A DNA stretch of 64,000 nt from Ascidia mentula (lineage: Eukaryota; Chordata; Ascidiacea; Phlebobranchia; Ascidiidae). Both the position numbers and the translations under genes were made by a program. The notes below the pieces were generated by a model. The model saw only the letters and a program-made list of their open reading frames with translations. It made no database searches and was not told where the DNA came from. The stretch is from assembly GCA_947561715.1 (NCBI GenBank), contig OX387203.1, positions 15,810,001-15,874,000 of the forward strand. The letters run 5' to 3'. Shown piece after piece: positions 22,141-34,160 of the stretch; positions within the stretch are counted from its first letter, which is position 1; every line of letters starts with the position of its first letter.

Positions 22141-23308
22141 TGTTTAAAATGAACGATTTTTTTCGCAGCAACACGCTTATTCTACGCATGACACAAGGAT
22201 TTTTTCTTCTCTAGGTTTTCTCCAATCAGCATCGGCAACGATTGTATTTGTTCTGCTTTGAAAAAAGGCTTGCGTTTGTTCTGGATAAAGGACAACACAT
22301 AACTGACATTTTACAGATTGACTGTAAAAGCGTTTCTGTGTTGACTACAAACTATTTTTTTTGCTTATATTTAAAACTTGTAGGCCTGCTCTTGTAACCT
22401 ACTTTCTTTGCATTATATAAGTTATCGTCTGTGTAATGCTGGTGTATGCTACAAAGCTGAACAACGAAACCTAACATTTACATATTTTAGGAAACTATAG
22501 ATGATTTTTTTAATGACAAAACTAGAGTGACCCCACTCCAAATTCGTAAGGTTTTTGCGCTGGCGAAGAACAACCAGTTTGATATATTTACGGCAATGAC
22601 AGGGGCCCTATAGTTTTTAAATAAATGGTAGAAATCTCATTTACAGTAACTAATCACTCTTACATAGGAAAAGACTTCGCATGCTGATCTGTTTTGAAAG
22701 CAACGTGATCTGGTAACAAAGATTTCACAGCCACGTACTGATAATCAAATTCTTGAAAAGACTACATATACAGTCAATTGCCATGTTCATCGCAAAATGC
22801 TCTCAGCATTCGGCGCGTGCTGGCGCGTACAAATGTAACAGGGTTTCTCGAACAATGTGCCACAAAAGTTCCAAAGCAACTGAATAATAAACTGAATAAA
22901 TTCGACCGAACAAACCTAACATAACTTTGGTATCCATCTTTTTGAACGCAACAAATTGATACAAATCATGTGCCGAATGGAATCTAACATAACATATAGC
23001 TATGGATAGGTTTATTGAATATTCAGCCAATTTTTTCGCGCATACAGGTCCGTAATTTACATCAAATACTGTTGGGTACAAGTGTGCCGTTACCATAAAA
23101 TGTCTGAGTAATGGGAAACCGCAGGTTACAGCTGTGTTCAAGATTGTTTTTTTTTGCAAAGATATCCCAAAGCAAATCAAGAATGTGCGAGGTTTACTGT
23201 ATGTTCATAGGAAACTATAAACCTTGACAAACAAACCATTGGTGACCATTAATATACAGGTGTATAGTTTGTGTTTTTACAATCACTCACTTTCTATGGA
23301 ATCTGCAT
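21610..23308. repeat. Segmental duplication 2, copy 1
   Basis: Matches 33770-36916 in the same orientation: 21640-21970 with 33770-34150, 22375-22680 with 35580-35890, and 22740-23308 with 36350-36916. The two copies stop matching exactly after TCTATGGAATCTGC. Copy 2 holds an extra 1.4 kb (34160-35580). Confidence 0.8.
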
Positions 23309-24260
23309 TGCTAAAGGTGCTGCTAGTAAGGATATTTTGGAGAAGTTTCCAACACTGGGTGAAATCAATCTGGTAGGTGTATATTTTCACAATGTTTTAA
23401 TGTAAATCTACTACCTAAATTGCCATGTTGTGCAAATTGTCATGCAATAATCTGGATTCTTTAATGATTGTTAAAGTAGATGTTTTGGAAACATTCATGG
23501 AAAAATTTCGTGATACAAAAATGCTTCGAAGGCGGGAAAATCTTGTCAAACCGAATAACCAGTTGCATTTCACAGGTACCTGTCTATCTATATTTAAAAA
23601 AACAGGCGTGAGGTTTAGGCAAATACGTAAGAATTGAGTTTATGTGGTGTTTGTAACATATACTTCACATTTAAATTTGTTTCATTGGCCTGTCACATGG
23701 CATAACAAGTAAATAGTTAAAATAAAAGGAAAAATCTGGCTTGTGGGGCAATTAATTGTCGACCTCATATTTTAACAAATACTTATTCTTTTTAGGAAGA
23801 ATGGAAAAAGTCTTGTTGCTTTGGCCAACTATATTGAAAGAAAATATTGCATTGTATTTCTCAACAAACCAGGTCATTGCATATATTTTTACTATTTGCT
23901 AATCAGACTGAAAAAATATGTTTGAAACAGTTATGTTCATTTAAAGTTTAATCTGGTTTGACGCTTTTTGGCACATTAAGCTGTGTTGGTAATACCTATT
24001 ATCTTGATATGCAGGAAGATGAAAACATGTTTCCACATCTATTTATAGAGAAAGACCAGTACTCTGTGTTTGTAGATGGCATAAAGTTATGTGTTGCATC
24101 TAATTTGTCAGAAGCCGTGGTTGCAATGATATGCAGTTATTGGGTGTTCAATATTTGTTTTCCAAAACAGTTGGTAAAGTCTCTACAACTTTATTGCTGT
24201 ATTTTGAAATTACCAGTGAAATATCGCCATATTTGTGTACAGCGTGTTTTAAACAAGCTG
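23290..24260 (+). CDS. Exons of an unrecognised multi-exon gene (partial)
   Basis: Four exon-like stretches in order on the + strand: about 23290-23372 (IAKGAASKDILEKFPTLGE, then a GTAGGT donor); about 23430-23575 (LETFMEKFRDTKMLRR, then CACAG and GTACC); 23798-23872 after TTTTTAG (LLLWPTILKENIALYF); and about 24016-24200 after TGCAG (FPHLFIEKDQYSVFVDG, VAMICSYWVFNICFPKQ). The pattern of a tryptophan-proline helix followed by a strand-rich part and YWVFNxxFP recalls a poorly described metazoan family seen next to SAM-domain (SAMD3-like) proteins; this link is from memory. The 5' end is missing because the duplication boundary cuts at 23308. Whether it is expressed is unclear. Confidence 0.35.
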
Positions 24261-24349
24261 TAGGCGACAGGTGCAAACTGTGCGATGTACAATCGCCAAG
24301 AGCGTGCATGAGAATAAGATTTGTGACACCTTGTTTTGCACAAAACAAG

Positions 24350-24545
24350 CAGTGTCAGTTTAGCCGCAGAAACACCCTTGGGTGGTTCAGAGAGCTGAGT
24401 GGTAGTTACCACCAAGGGTGGTGAGTTCACATCTACAATGGTGGAAATCATAGGTGGAACTGACCACCTCATTTTTTTAGAGGTGGGAAGCGATCCCACC
24501 TTACGGTGGAGTTAGTGGACCACCATTTTAAGTGGCAATTTCCAC
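24350..24545. repeat. Cluster of GGTGG/CCACC inverted words
   Basis: At least eight GGTGG or CCACC words occur in about 190 bp and can form several small hairpins, such as TACCACCAAGGGTGGT. This is unlike the flanking AT-rich DNA. Possibly a decayed foldback element inserted in the gag fossil. Confidence 0.35.
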
Positions 24546-25010
24546 GAATATCATTTACAGTGTATATTAGTGTATCAGTTTGCTTTTTCTTTGATTCGTC
24601 AGACAATTTAGACGCCGATCTGTAGCGTTGAAACCTGCGAATCCATGTCCTCCAGCTTTCCGGCTTGTTGAAATCAAAGCATTCCGGCGGTGATATCTGG
24701 AAGGCCATACCTTCTTTCTCTTAAATAGTGGACGAGGCAAATATGTTGAAGTCCTCTTCTGACACCATCTTCTGACACCATATTGTTGTAGTTAATTACA
24801 CAACATAAACGGAACGGAACAGCGGTGCACACTAACGTAGGTTGCAATAGAATGCCATTGACGGCACAGGTGATCACTTATATAAGAGGGGGGTCACGTG
24901 ACACTACCACGTTGTACAATCACTCATGCGAAACACACTACATTTATGACATAAGCACGTGTGCAACTCAGAAAAGCAAGTAAGGAATAGGGAAAGCAAG
25001 TAAGGAATAG
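24469..25010 (-). mobile_element. Gypsy-type fossil: gag start and probable LTR
   Basis: On the minus strand a frame starts MAFQISPPECFDFNKPESW, typical of Gypsy gag starts (FDFxKPEEW), and stops matching after about 55 residues. Upstream are two close copies of TCTGACACCAT (minus strand ATGGTGTCAGA), which resemble the primer-binding-site leader, and then an LTR-like region ending ...ACTACAACA. The piece is broken and truncated. Its LTR start is not defined and it cannot be dated. Confidence 0.55.
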
Positions 25011-25016
25011 GGTAAT
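24974..25016 (+). repeat. Short tandem duplication (~21 bp x2)
   Basis: AAGCAAGTAAGGAATAGGG occurs twice back to back. Confidence 0.85.
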
Positions 25017-26310
25017 CCCCATTAGGAGTTTACCACCTGACTGTGCCCTGGTGTCGTAGCATCTACCGCGACTTGCCGCTGAGCGTTTTCACCGGTGAAA
25101 TCATTTTGATTCAGCTCCCGCCCGCAAGCTTTGGAAATAGGTACGTTGAAGTGTAGGTTTTATGTTATGTTTACTCGGGATAACCCAAACCCTAACTATG
25201 ACTCCATAAAGACTCTAACACTGTGTAATTAGTAATTACTGGGTTGTAATAAAATTAGTAAAGCATTCGAATACTCACAATAAAAGATGTAATTTTCAAT
25301 GAGGCAGTTTAAGTAAATCCAATGATGCGTATTGAGACAGTGTAAAATTTCGATGTTACTGTTCAGAAACTGTCTGGCTTTACAGCCCAAACAGTCAAAA
25401 TTCACATGTTGCTTATTTAAGCAACATCTTGAAAGAGATGTTACTAGAAGGCGACCGTGTTCGGCCGAAAACGTCCAAAGTCTGCAAAAACAACACGTTG
25501 CTTATTTAACCAACATATTGATTTAACGAACGTGTTCATTCTGACCCTTCTGGCTCGCTTTGTCAAGTTAGTAACCTTTAACCCTGGCTAAAAAACTGAA
25601 AAACTGATTATTATTCAGCAGGCCTGGTACACTGTTTAATAAAATACAGACAACGAAATATGCAAGTGAAATAACCCTAAACACAAACTCGTAACTTAAT
25701 ACGTTTGTTTCCAGTGAAACGTTTCAGGAAAAGCGTGGTCCTCTTATATAATGTTCGATTTCGCGCACCAGAAGGGTCAAAATAAATACGTTGCTTATTT
25801 AACCAACATATTGCTTGAATAAGCAACGTGTGAATTTTGACCCTTCTGACGCCAAGTAACATGTAGGCTAAATAACCATAACATGTTGGTCCAGACGAAT
25901 TATGACCCTTCTGGCCGCCCATAATGATTTTCATGTCACAGCGTCACTTCATTTACCGCCTCCGTCTCAAGTGATTTCGATTGGCCAATGACTGGATCAC
26001 AAATCCCTCTTTTTTTGGTTGGGATTTTAGAGCTACATTTTTTAAAGTGCACTGAAACTCAGGGCAACTTCCTTGTTGTTAATGAGTTTTCAACAATCGT
26101 GCTGAAACGCGTCAGGCTTTGTGTTTAGCCGTCCTGGAAATCTATGCGTTGCTTCAAAAAGCACAACATAAATAAAACAACACACTTATATTTTCTGCTA
26201 AAGGGTCTACTAATACGAAAACGAAGAAGGCCAAACAAGCGAAATGATCATTTTGGGGAATATTTTCAGAGATAAATTAAATTATCAGTGCAAATATATC
26301 ACGGTTTTCC
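25011..26310. other. Intergenic with palindromic repeats, no gene
   Basis: No gene seen. It holds the palindrome at 25769-25848 and related half-copies at about 25395-25560 (words ACGTTGCTTATTT, GACCCTTCTGG). Confidence 0.5.
25769..25848. mobile_element. 80-bp palindromic (foldback) repeat
   Basis: Outer arms CAGAAGGGTCAAAAT and ATTTTGACCCTTCTG are perfect complements. After 4-bp interruptions, the inner arms ACGTTGCTTATT and AATAAGCAACGT are perfect as well. Similar half-palindromes lie at 25395-25560 and 25890-25915, so this is a local repeat family, likely a tiny MITE. Confidence 0.8.
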
Positions 26311-29300
26311 TTGACGCTTCAAGAGATTCTGCAGACACGCTCTTCTCTTATCTACAAATCATAAAAAAATTAGCAAGCAGAAAAAAAACACCACAAAAGG
26401 TGAAAACAAATCTAAACACACTCACCTCTATGGAAACCTCTGATTGTATTTCTATTTGTGTTTCCGGCTCAAGATTGTGAATATCCACTTCCACTTGCCT
26501 CAATAATTCAAGCGCGTTTCTTTTATCCTCGCAAATTTGCCTATCTCGCTCAGCATCCTCCTTGCCTTTATTCTCCAGTTGCCGACATCTTTCTTCCAAT
26601 TCTTGAAGGTGTTTCTTTCCTGCCTCCACTTGTTTCGAGTTGTTATCCTCCATTCTTCGAGTTAAAACTTTATGCTCTTCAAGCTCCTGTTTCGCTTCCA
26701 ATTCCGCATTCTTTCTGGCGATTGCTGCTTCTGTGTTCAGTCGTAGTTGTTCATTCAGACCCATTTGTGACTCTTCTATATCTTTCTGCATTTTTTTTTT
26801 ATCTTCACTAAATTTCTTCTCTTGTTCGTCCATACGCTTTTGAATTTCTCTCGTTTCTTGAGCGTGCTTCTCGGACATCTCAGCAATTTCCTCCTTCTGC
26901 GTCTTCATTAATTCTTTAAGTTGGTTTTCGCGAACGTTGGCGATCATTGCTTCCTTTTCCCGTTTGTTTTCCGAATCTTTCAGTTCAAGCTTTTAGGCAT
27001 AATACGACAACATGACTGAATAAATATGGACAATGTTACCCTTAAGCATGTTTCTGTATTCAGTGATAACTTTCTCTCTTCCAAACTTCGAGGTGTTGTA
27101 GAATCTTTCCAATGATTGATCAAGTAGGCTTTGGTGATGCTTTTTAAGATCTTGAATCGAACCGGTAAATGTATCTACAAACTGTCAATACATGGTTACA
27201 TATACTACTATTTACAATATGGTCTGTTGTTTAACACTTACTTTTCTTATTTCAGACCTGTAATTTTCCTTTTCTTGTTCCATTAGTTTTCCCAGTTGAA
27301 ACTTTGCGACCGACTGAAATCAAAAAATCTCTAATCACCACACCAATAACCAAATCCAAACTTTAAACAAATAAATGAAGGATTGACGGTTTATGGCATT
27401 TGTGCCGTTTTCTTACTTCGCCGATGGAGTATAGGTCTGGCATTTGGTCGCTTAGAAGATTTTCACTGCAAGTGGAAACATAATCGAAAAAATCCTCCCC
27501 AACCACTGGCTTCCCGTTCAAATAGAGAGGTTTTATGTTGGTTAGTAAGTGCTTGTGCAGTTCCTGTGCGTATTTCAAAAACTCCATTCCGACATCTGTG
27601 AAGATAAAAAACTTAAAAGGGAAAAAGGAAACCGCAAAATATACATTCACTCACTATTTAAGTTAAAATCCTTGTCCTTCTCCTTCCTTGTCTGTACACT
27701 TTTGTCAGGAGCGGGCATACCAAACGCTTCCACAGACGCGAAAACACGTCTCAAATTACGGATACATTCGTTCACAAACGTAGCATTCTCATTCGACTCC
27801 GCAAGTTCCTTCTGAAGGTAACTTCTCCCCGCTTTGATGCCAAATCCATAATCAGGAAACGGGAAATCCCTTATCAGGAAAAGCAGATTCTGTGGAAATC
27901 AGGAAAAGTCATCAGGTTTTAACATTTTGTACAATCAAAGAACACACCTGGAAAATTGCTTCTTTATCTCCGCTGTTTGTGTATTGTGCTGCTTGTGTCC
28001 AAAACTATTGCAATATATAGAAGCATTACATAACAAGATCACACCGAACGTAATAATATGTAAACATGAGTGGCGGATCCAGAAATTGTCACTTTTTTAC
28101 TGCGATATTTTTACAGTTATAACACATTCTGGTGGATGGCAATCACCCTTACCCCCTCCTAGATTCACCCCTGCTACAAAACTTCCTAAAAACGAATAAT
28201 TTGATACAAAATATTTTTCATTTACATTCTTTGTGTCCGAAACCCATGTAAGTTTAACTTACGTCAAGATATTCAAGGTCGTTCGCTTGTATTTGACGCA
28301 TCAGGTTAAACACGAGGTGTGAGCTCATGAGAGTGGCGAGAGCAAATATCTGAGAACATTCCTTTTTCGATGTTTGGTTGTCAAACATTCCTTGTGTGTC
28401 CATAAGGAATAGCGCAACCTATTGAAAATAGTAAGTCGTGTTACTCCTCAAAACTAAATATCTCATAATAGTTCATAGCTATCTTATAAATAAATATGAA
28501 TAAATGTTAATCTCTTGACACGTCACTAGGTTGTAAACAAATGGATTGAGATGTAACGTTTTCTAAATGATATCAACAATCGTCATTCAAAATTTATTAT
28601 TGTAGTTTAAACATGTTGTTGATCGTCTGTAATGTTGGATATCTGACAAAAAAGGACAGATAGTTAACACCAAGCAGAACAAACTGACTCTGTCGTCTTA
28701 ATCACATTTTCCCTTGCAGTTTAATCATCCTTGCTGATTTTTTCTCGCTTAATTGTATTTTAATATCTCACCTCGCCATTTGAGGTTTCAGTTATGATTG
28801 GTTTATTTAAGATCCAGATTCCTTCAGTGTTTCTGCTTGAGCCTCCTCTCCATTCGAAAGCTGCATGTAGATCAATCTTACCTCCAAACCAATAGGAAAA
28901 GGAAAATCTGGTGGGAAGCTTTCCCTGTTGAAATTGTTTTACTTTTACATGAACGGCCTATCAGGAAAATTCCTGCAATAAGTAAATCCCCTGACTCTCA
29001 TTGATAAAGCTTTATCAGTAATAATAATTTTAGGTCTGTACAAAATCTATTAATTATAGAAAAATACTTGGCAATGAAATAATAGAAGAAAACAACAAAT
29101 ACAAATACGTTCTTACATTGGTAAAGAGATGCAAAAGTAGGTTGAGCATAAACGATTTTCCCTTTCTTTTATCTCCACATATTGCTATGATAGCAACAGG
29201 TAGACCCCGCGCTTTGTTTAGAACCGTTTTAAGTCCTTGTTTGTTAAGTTCTAATATATCATTCGGGCCTTTAACGAGCACCTGAACGGTATCGTATTCG

Positions 29301-29362
29301 TCTGCAAACAAAATGGTTAGGATTTTCGCAATAAAGTAATGAAATATGTTTATACCATTCAT
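26311..29362 (-). CDS. Atlastin/GBP-type GTPase with coiled-coil tail, copy 1 (interrupted)
   Basis: Dynamin-superfamily GTPase. Exons down the minus strand: 29362-29356 (ATG AAT G), 29301-29117, 28924-28772, 28418-28263, 28004-27948, 27889-27656, 27596-27417, about 27314-27243, then about 27187-26431 and a short last exon near 26363-26331. Motifs: P-loop GDKRKGKS, switch WRGGSSRNTEGIW, DTQGMFD, LIRDFPFPD (guanine-binding RD). These match atlastin more closely than classical GBP, but the tail is a long charged coiled coil with no membrane helices, as in GBPs. The first exon joins in frame through a GTATAA donor. Oddity: the coiled-coil exon has an in-frame TAA (minus strand, at 26993-26995) where copy 2 reads CAA, yet the frame beyond stays open to normal splice sites. 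So either a recent pseudogene or a truncated GTPase. Role in self-defence or ER shaping is only inferred from the family. Confidence 0.75.
28069..28173. mobile_element. Short hAT-like MITE in GTPase intron, copy 1
   Basis: TGGCGGATCCAGAAATTG at the left and GATTCACCCCTG at the right form a short inverted pair. It is orthologous to 32302-32406 in copy 2, in the same intron, so it was inserted before the GTPase duplication. Confidence 0.6.
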
Positions 29363-30649
29363 TTCTTCTGATTCTTTGATAAACTTGATTTTAAAAAATT
29401 ATTTTCTGTATCAAAATACAGTGCTTTCATCACAGCACGTCCTTCGTCCTTGTCAACGCTAACATACAACACTGGTGTTGTGACATTTAAACTACATGTG
29501 AGTAACTGTCGACCTCTGTGGAGGAAACAAAAGTTGGCGATTCAGCATCAAATGTAAAATGATCCAGGAACAAATGAAATAAAATAAGTCGAAAAGTACA
29601 AAAAAAGAACAACGTAGGCCCACATAAAAAACATACACGGTTAAAAAAGTATTTGGAACAGTTCTCTGCCAACAATAGTGCAGGCCAAGGATTCTCAAGC
29701 ATTTCAGGGTTACGGAACGCTTGGAACCTCCTAAATTGTTTGCGGCAAACCAAACTTGGGTCACTTCAAGTATTAAATGTAATGAAGATATAATGAGGTG
29801 AATAAATTGCTTGGATTCCGGGCGAAATATGTAAACACACGCTCAACTGCAATTAATTCACAGCTTTTCAATTCTAACTAGTTCATCCTCAAATTCAAAT
29901 AGTGACTGATCCAGGGCTTGGCTGTGATGGCAGCGAACCGTAAAATTGAGATGGTGTAACGAATGAAAGGATGATTATGTCCGGTGGTAACACAGCAAAC
30001 ACTTGTTATATGTGTTTTGCTATTTTTTGCACAACATATACAAAAATTTTACCATTGGTAAACATTTCGCGTCACCCTGTTTAAAAAACCCAGTTGAAGT
30101 TACTTTTTATGGTCAAATTTCATAATGGTTTGAGACTAACGGCATCTATTTTTGCAAGACTGCCCGTATGGCTTTGAGGAAACAGTAAGAAAGAATTGGC
30201 GGAAAAGATGCTGATTAGCAAAAGTACAAATAACCCTGAATAGGTATAATGTATACCAAAACAATTTAAGTGACCAAATACACAATATTTTTGAATGATA
30301 CGCGCACGTTGACTTGCTTTAGGAAAAAAATAATTATAAGTTATGGTTAGAATCATTCTGCTTTAGGAAAGTGTACATTAGTGTCTCAACAACCGTAATA
30401 AAACAAGTGTGGAATTTTTACCAAATAATGTGTGTACAGTAATTGATCGGAAACTGGTCGTGAAAACGTAACAACTAAACGTTGTCTAAAAAATTATGTG
30501 GCCAAATATTCGGCAGAAATACTACACAAAAATTGTCGTATATCGGGCCAAGCTGCAAGGACTCATGTTAGCATTGGTCTCGCATATATAGCGAGTTTAT
30601 GTTACGTCATGTTCACGTGTTTAGTCGTAGATGTTTCAAAATCATTTGT
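29363..30649. other. 5' flank of GTPase copy 1, interrupted
   Basis: 29363-29650 matches the upstream flank of copy 2 (33570-33860), and 30415-30620 matches its continuation (33860-34040). About 760 bp between (29650-30415) has no match in copy 2 and looks like an insertion. No gene was seen in it. Confidence 0.55.
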
Positions 30650-33565
30650 GCCTCTTTTATATCTTTGTGGATTTGTTCTTGAGCTTCACGAAAGTTTTTC
30701 TCTTGTTCGTCCATACGCCTTTGAATTTCTCTCGTTTCTTGGGCGTGCTTCTCGTACATATCAGCAAATTTGGCTATCTCGCTCAGCATCCTCCTTGCCT
30801 TTATCCTCCAGTTGCCGACATCTTTCTTCCAATTCTTGAAGGCGTTTCTTTCCTGCCTCCACTTGTTTCGAGTTGTTATCCTCCATTCTTCGAGTTAAAA
30901 CTTCATGCTCTTCAAGCTCCTGTTTCGCTTCCAATTCCGCATTCTTTCTGGCGATTGCTGCTTCTGTGTTCAGTCGTAGTTGTTCATTCAGACGCATTTG
31001 TGACTCTTCTATATCTTTCTGCATTTTTTTTTTATCTTCACTAAATTTCTTCTCTTGTTCGTCCATGCGCTTTTGAATTTCTCTCGTTTCTTGAGCGTGC
31101 TTCTCGGACATCTCAGCAATTTCCTCCTTCTGCTTCGTCATTAATTCTTTAAGATGATTTTCGCGAACGTTGGCGATTATTGCTTCCTTTTCCCGTTTGT
31201 TTTCCGAATCTTTCAGTTCAAGCTTTTGGGCATAATACGACAACATGACTGAATAAATATCGACAATGTTACCCTTAAGCATGTTTCTGTATTCAGTGAT
31301 AACTTTCTCTCTTCCAAACTTCGAGGTGTTGTAGAATCTTTCCAATGATTGATCAAGTAGGCTATGGTGATGCTTTTTGAGATCTTGAATCGAACCAGTA
31401 AATGTATCTACAAACTGTCAATACGTGGTTACATATACTACTAATTACAATATGGTCTGATGTTAACACTTACTTTTCTTATTTTAGACCTGTAATTTTC
31501 CTTTTCTTGTTCCATCAGTTTTCCCAGTTGAAACTTTGCGACCGACTGAAATCAAAAAATCTCTTTTCACCAGACCAATAACCAAACCTAAACTTTAAAT
31601 AAATAAATGAAGGAATGACGGTTTATGGCATTTGTGCCGTTTTCTTACTTCGCCGATGGAGTATAGGTCTGGCATTCGATCACTTAGAAGATTTTCACAG
31701 CAAGTGGAAACATAATCGAAAAACTCCTCCCCAACCATTGGCTTCCCGTTCAAATACAGAGGTTTTATGTTGGTTAGTAAGTGCTTGTGCAGTTCCTGTG
31801 CGTAATTCAAAAACTCCATTCCGACATCTGTGAAGATACAAAACTTAAAAGTGAAAAAGGAAATCGCAAAATATACATTCACTCACTATTTAAGTTGAAA
31901 GCCTTGTCTTTCTCCTTCCTCGTCCGTACACTTTCGTTGGGAGTGGGCATACCAAACGCCTCCACAGACGCGAAAACACGTCTCAAGTTACGGATACTTT
32001 CATTCACAAACGTAGCATTCTCATCCGACTCTGCAAGTTCCTTCTGAAGGTAACTTCTACCAGCTTTGATGCCAAATCCATAATCAGGAAACGGGAAATC
32101 CCTAATCAGAAAAAGCAGATTCTGTGGAAATCAGGAAAAGTCGTCAGGTTTTAACATTTTGTACAATCAAAGAACACACCTGGAAAATTGCTTCTTTTTT
32201 TCCGCTATTTGGGTACTTTTCTGTCTGTGTCCAAATCTATTGTAATATATAGGAGTATTAGATAACAAAGGACCACACCGAACGCAATAACATGCAAACA
32301 CCAGGGGCGGATTCAGAAATTGTTATTTTTTTGCGGATATTTTCCAGTTATAACACATTCTGGGGAAGGGCAATCCCCCTTTTTTCCGATCCTAAATTCG
32401 CCCCTGCTACACGACTTCTTGAAATGGATTATTGGAAACAAAATTTTTTTCGTTTGGAATGTTTGTGTTCAAAACCTTTGTAAGCGTTACTTACGTCAAG
32501 ATAGTCAAGGTCGTTCGCTTGTATTTGGCGCATCAGGTTAAACACGAGGTTTGAGCTCATGAGAGTAGCGATAGCAAATATCTGAGAACATTCCTTTATC
32601 GATTTTTGGTTGTCAAACATTCCTTGTGTGTCCATAAGGAATAACGCAACCTATTGCAATAGTAAGTCGTGTTACTCCTCAAAATTAAAAAATACTTCTC
32701 TTGAAACGTTACTGTAAACAAATGGATTGAGATTTAACGTTTTTAAAATGATCAACAACTGTCATTCAAAATTTATTGTCGTAGTTTAAACATGTTCATG
32801 ATAATCTGATTGTCTGTAATGTTGGATATCTGACAAGAAAAGACAGATAGTTAACACCAAGCAGAACAGACTGAATTTGTCGTCTTAATCACATTTTCCG
32901 GTGCAGTTTAATTATCTTTGCTTTTTTTCCCTCGTTTAATTGTATTTTAACATGTAGTATATCACCTTGCCATTTGAGGTTTCAGTTATGAGTGGTTTAT
33001 TTAAGATCCAGATTCCTTCAGTGTTTCTGCTCGAGCCTCCTCTCCACTCGAAGGCTGCATGTAGATCAATCTTACCTCCAAACCAATAGGAAAGGGAAAG
33101 TCTGGAGGGGAGCTTTCCCTGTTAAAATTGTTTTACTTTTATAACGACTTTAAATTGTAAATATCGAGAAAATTCGTGCAATTGTTTTATCCTATGATTC
33201 TCATCGCTGAAGCTGTATCGGTAATAATAATTATAGGTCTGTATAAAATCTATTAATAATAGAAAAACAGTTTGTGATCAAATAATAGAGGAAAACAGCC
33301 AATACAAAAATGTACTTACATGGGTGAAGAAGTGCAAAAGTAGGTTAAGCATAAACGATTTTCCTTTTCTTTTATCTCCACATATTGCTATGATAGCAAC
33401 AGGTAGATCCCGTGCTTTGTTTAGAACCGTTTTAAGTCCTTGTTTGTTAAGTTCTAATACATCATTCGGGCCTTTAACGAGCACCTGAACGGTATCGTAT
33501 TCCTCTGCAAACAAAATTGTTAAGATTTTCACAATAAAATAGTGAAATGTGTTTATACCATCCAT
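30650..33565 (-). CDS. Atlastin/GBP-type GTPase with coiled-coil tail, copy 2 (altered 3' end)
   Basis: Tandem paralogue of the gene at 26-29 kb, with the same exon plan. Starts ATG GAT G at 33565, then 33500-33320 (GDKRKGKSFML), 33115-32963 (WRGGSSRNTEGIW), 32650-32495 (DTQGMFDNQ), 32220-32165, 32120-31888 (LIRDFPFPDYGFG), 31828-31649, 31546-31474, and a coiled-coil exon from about 31415 down. The coiled coil is open where copy 1 has its stop. At the 3' end, however, the frame closes just before 30761. What follows is a second copy of an internal coiled-coil unit (compare EKHAQETREIQKRMDEQE in the body with EKHAQETREIQRRMDEQE at about 30690-30750) in another frame, and the true last exons are missing. 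So the protein would keep the whole GTPase and middle domain but a shortened tail. Confidence 0.75.
32302..32406. mobile_element. Short hAT-like MITE in GTPase intron, copy 2
   Basis: Starts CAGGGGCGGATTCAG and ends AAATTCGCCCCTG; the outer 12 bases are inverted complements. 105 bp. The terminus resembles that of the 41242-41773 element (CAGGGGCGTATCCAGG), so both may belong to one hAT family. No clear 8-bp flank repeat survives. Confidence 0.65.
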
Positions 33566-34160
33566 TTCTTCTGATTCTTTGATAAACTTGATTTCAAAAA
33601 GTTCTTGGCGCTATAAAATTGCAGAGCTTTAACACGTCTTGTCCTTGTCAACGCTAACATACAACACAGGTCTTGTGACATTTAAACTACATGTGAGAAA
33701 CTATCGACCTCTGTGGAGGAAACAGAAGTTGGTGATTCAGCATCAACCGTAAAATGATCCAGGAACAAACGAAACAAAATATGCCGAAGCAAAGAACAAA
33801 AGAAAGAGAACAACACAGGTCCATGTAGAAAACACTTCTGCAGTGTTAAATTTTTATCAAAAAATGTGTGTACATAGTTATCATTCGGAAACCGCACTTT
33901 AAAAATTAACTACTGAACGTTGCCCAAGAGATTATTTGGTCAACTGTCCAGCAAAATTACGACACAAAAATATTGTCGTAAATCGGTGCAAGCGGCAACG
34001 TTGAAAGTAATCGCGCTAATATAGTGCGTACATGTGACGTCTGGGACGTTACAGCCAATACAACATTGCAGTACAGTTTTCACTTTTGCCATAGCGGCCA
34101 TGTGGAAAGCTATAAACGAAACTTAAAACCATTCTTCACTAAACCCAACGAAACACTCTT
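33566..34160. promoter_or_regulatory. Shared 5' flank of the GTPase genes
   Basis: This flank occurs in whole or in part four times: here, at 29363-29650, at 30415-30620 and at 21640-22000. Shared words include AAAATGTGTGTACA, CTACACAAAAATATTGTCGT and GTGACGTCATG. The GTGACGTCA core is a CRE/ATF-like site. It probably holds the promoter; this is inference from position and repetition. Confidence 0.35.

Noticed and set aside
22803-23180. 125-codon minus frame, partly repeated at 36386-36640
   Set aside because: Part of duplicated non-coding DNA; the frame is not kept between the copies and has no motif.
24975-25560. Possible CRISPR-like short repeats
   Set aside because: Only two tandem 21-bp units plus unrelated palindromes, with irregular spacing; a eukaryotic context makes CRISPR implausible.
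26458-26811. + strand frames of 60-120 codons over the coiled-coil exons (also 30498-31076)
   Set aside because: Mirror images of the repetitive coiled-coil coding sequence on the other strand.
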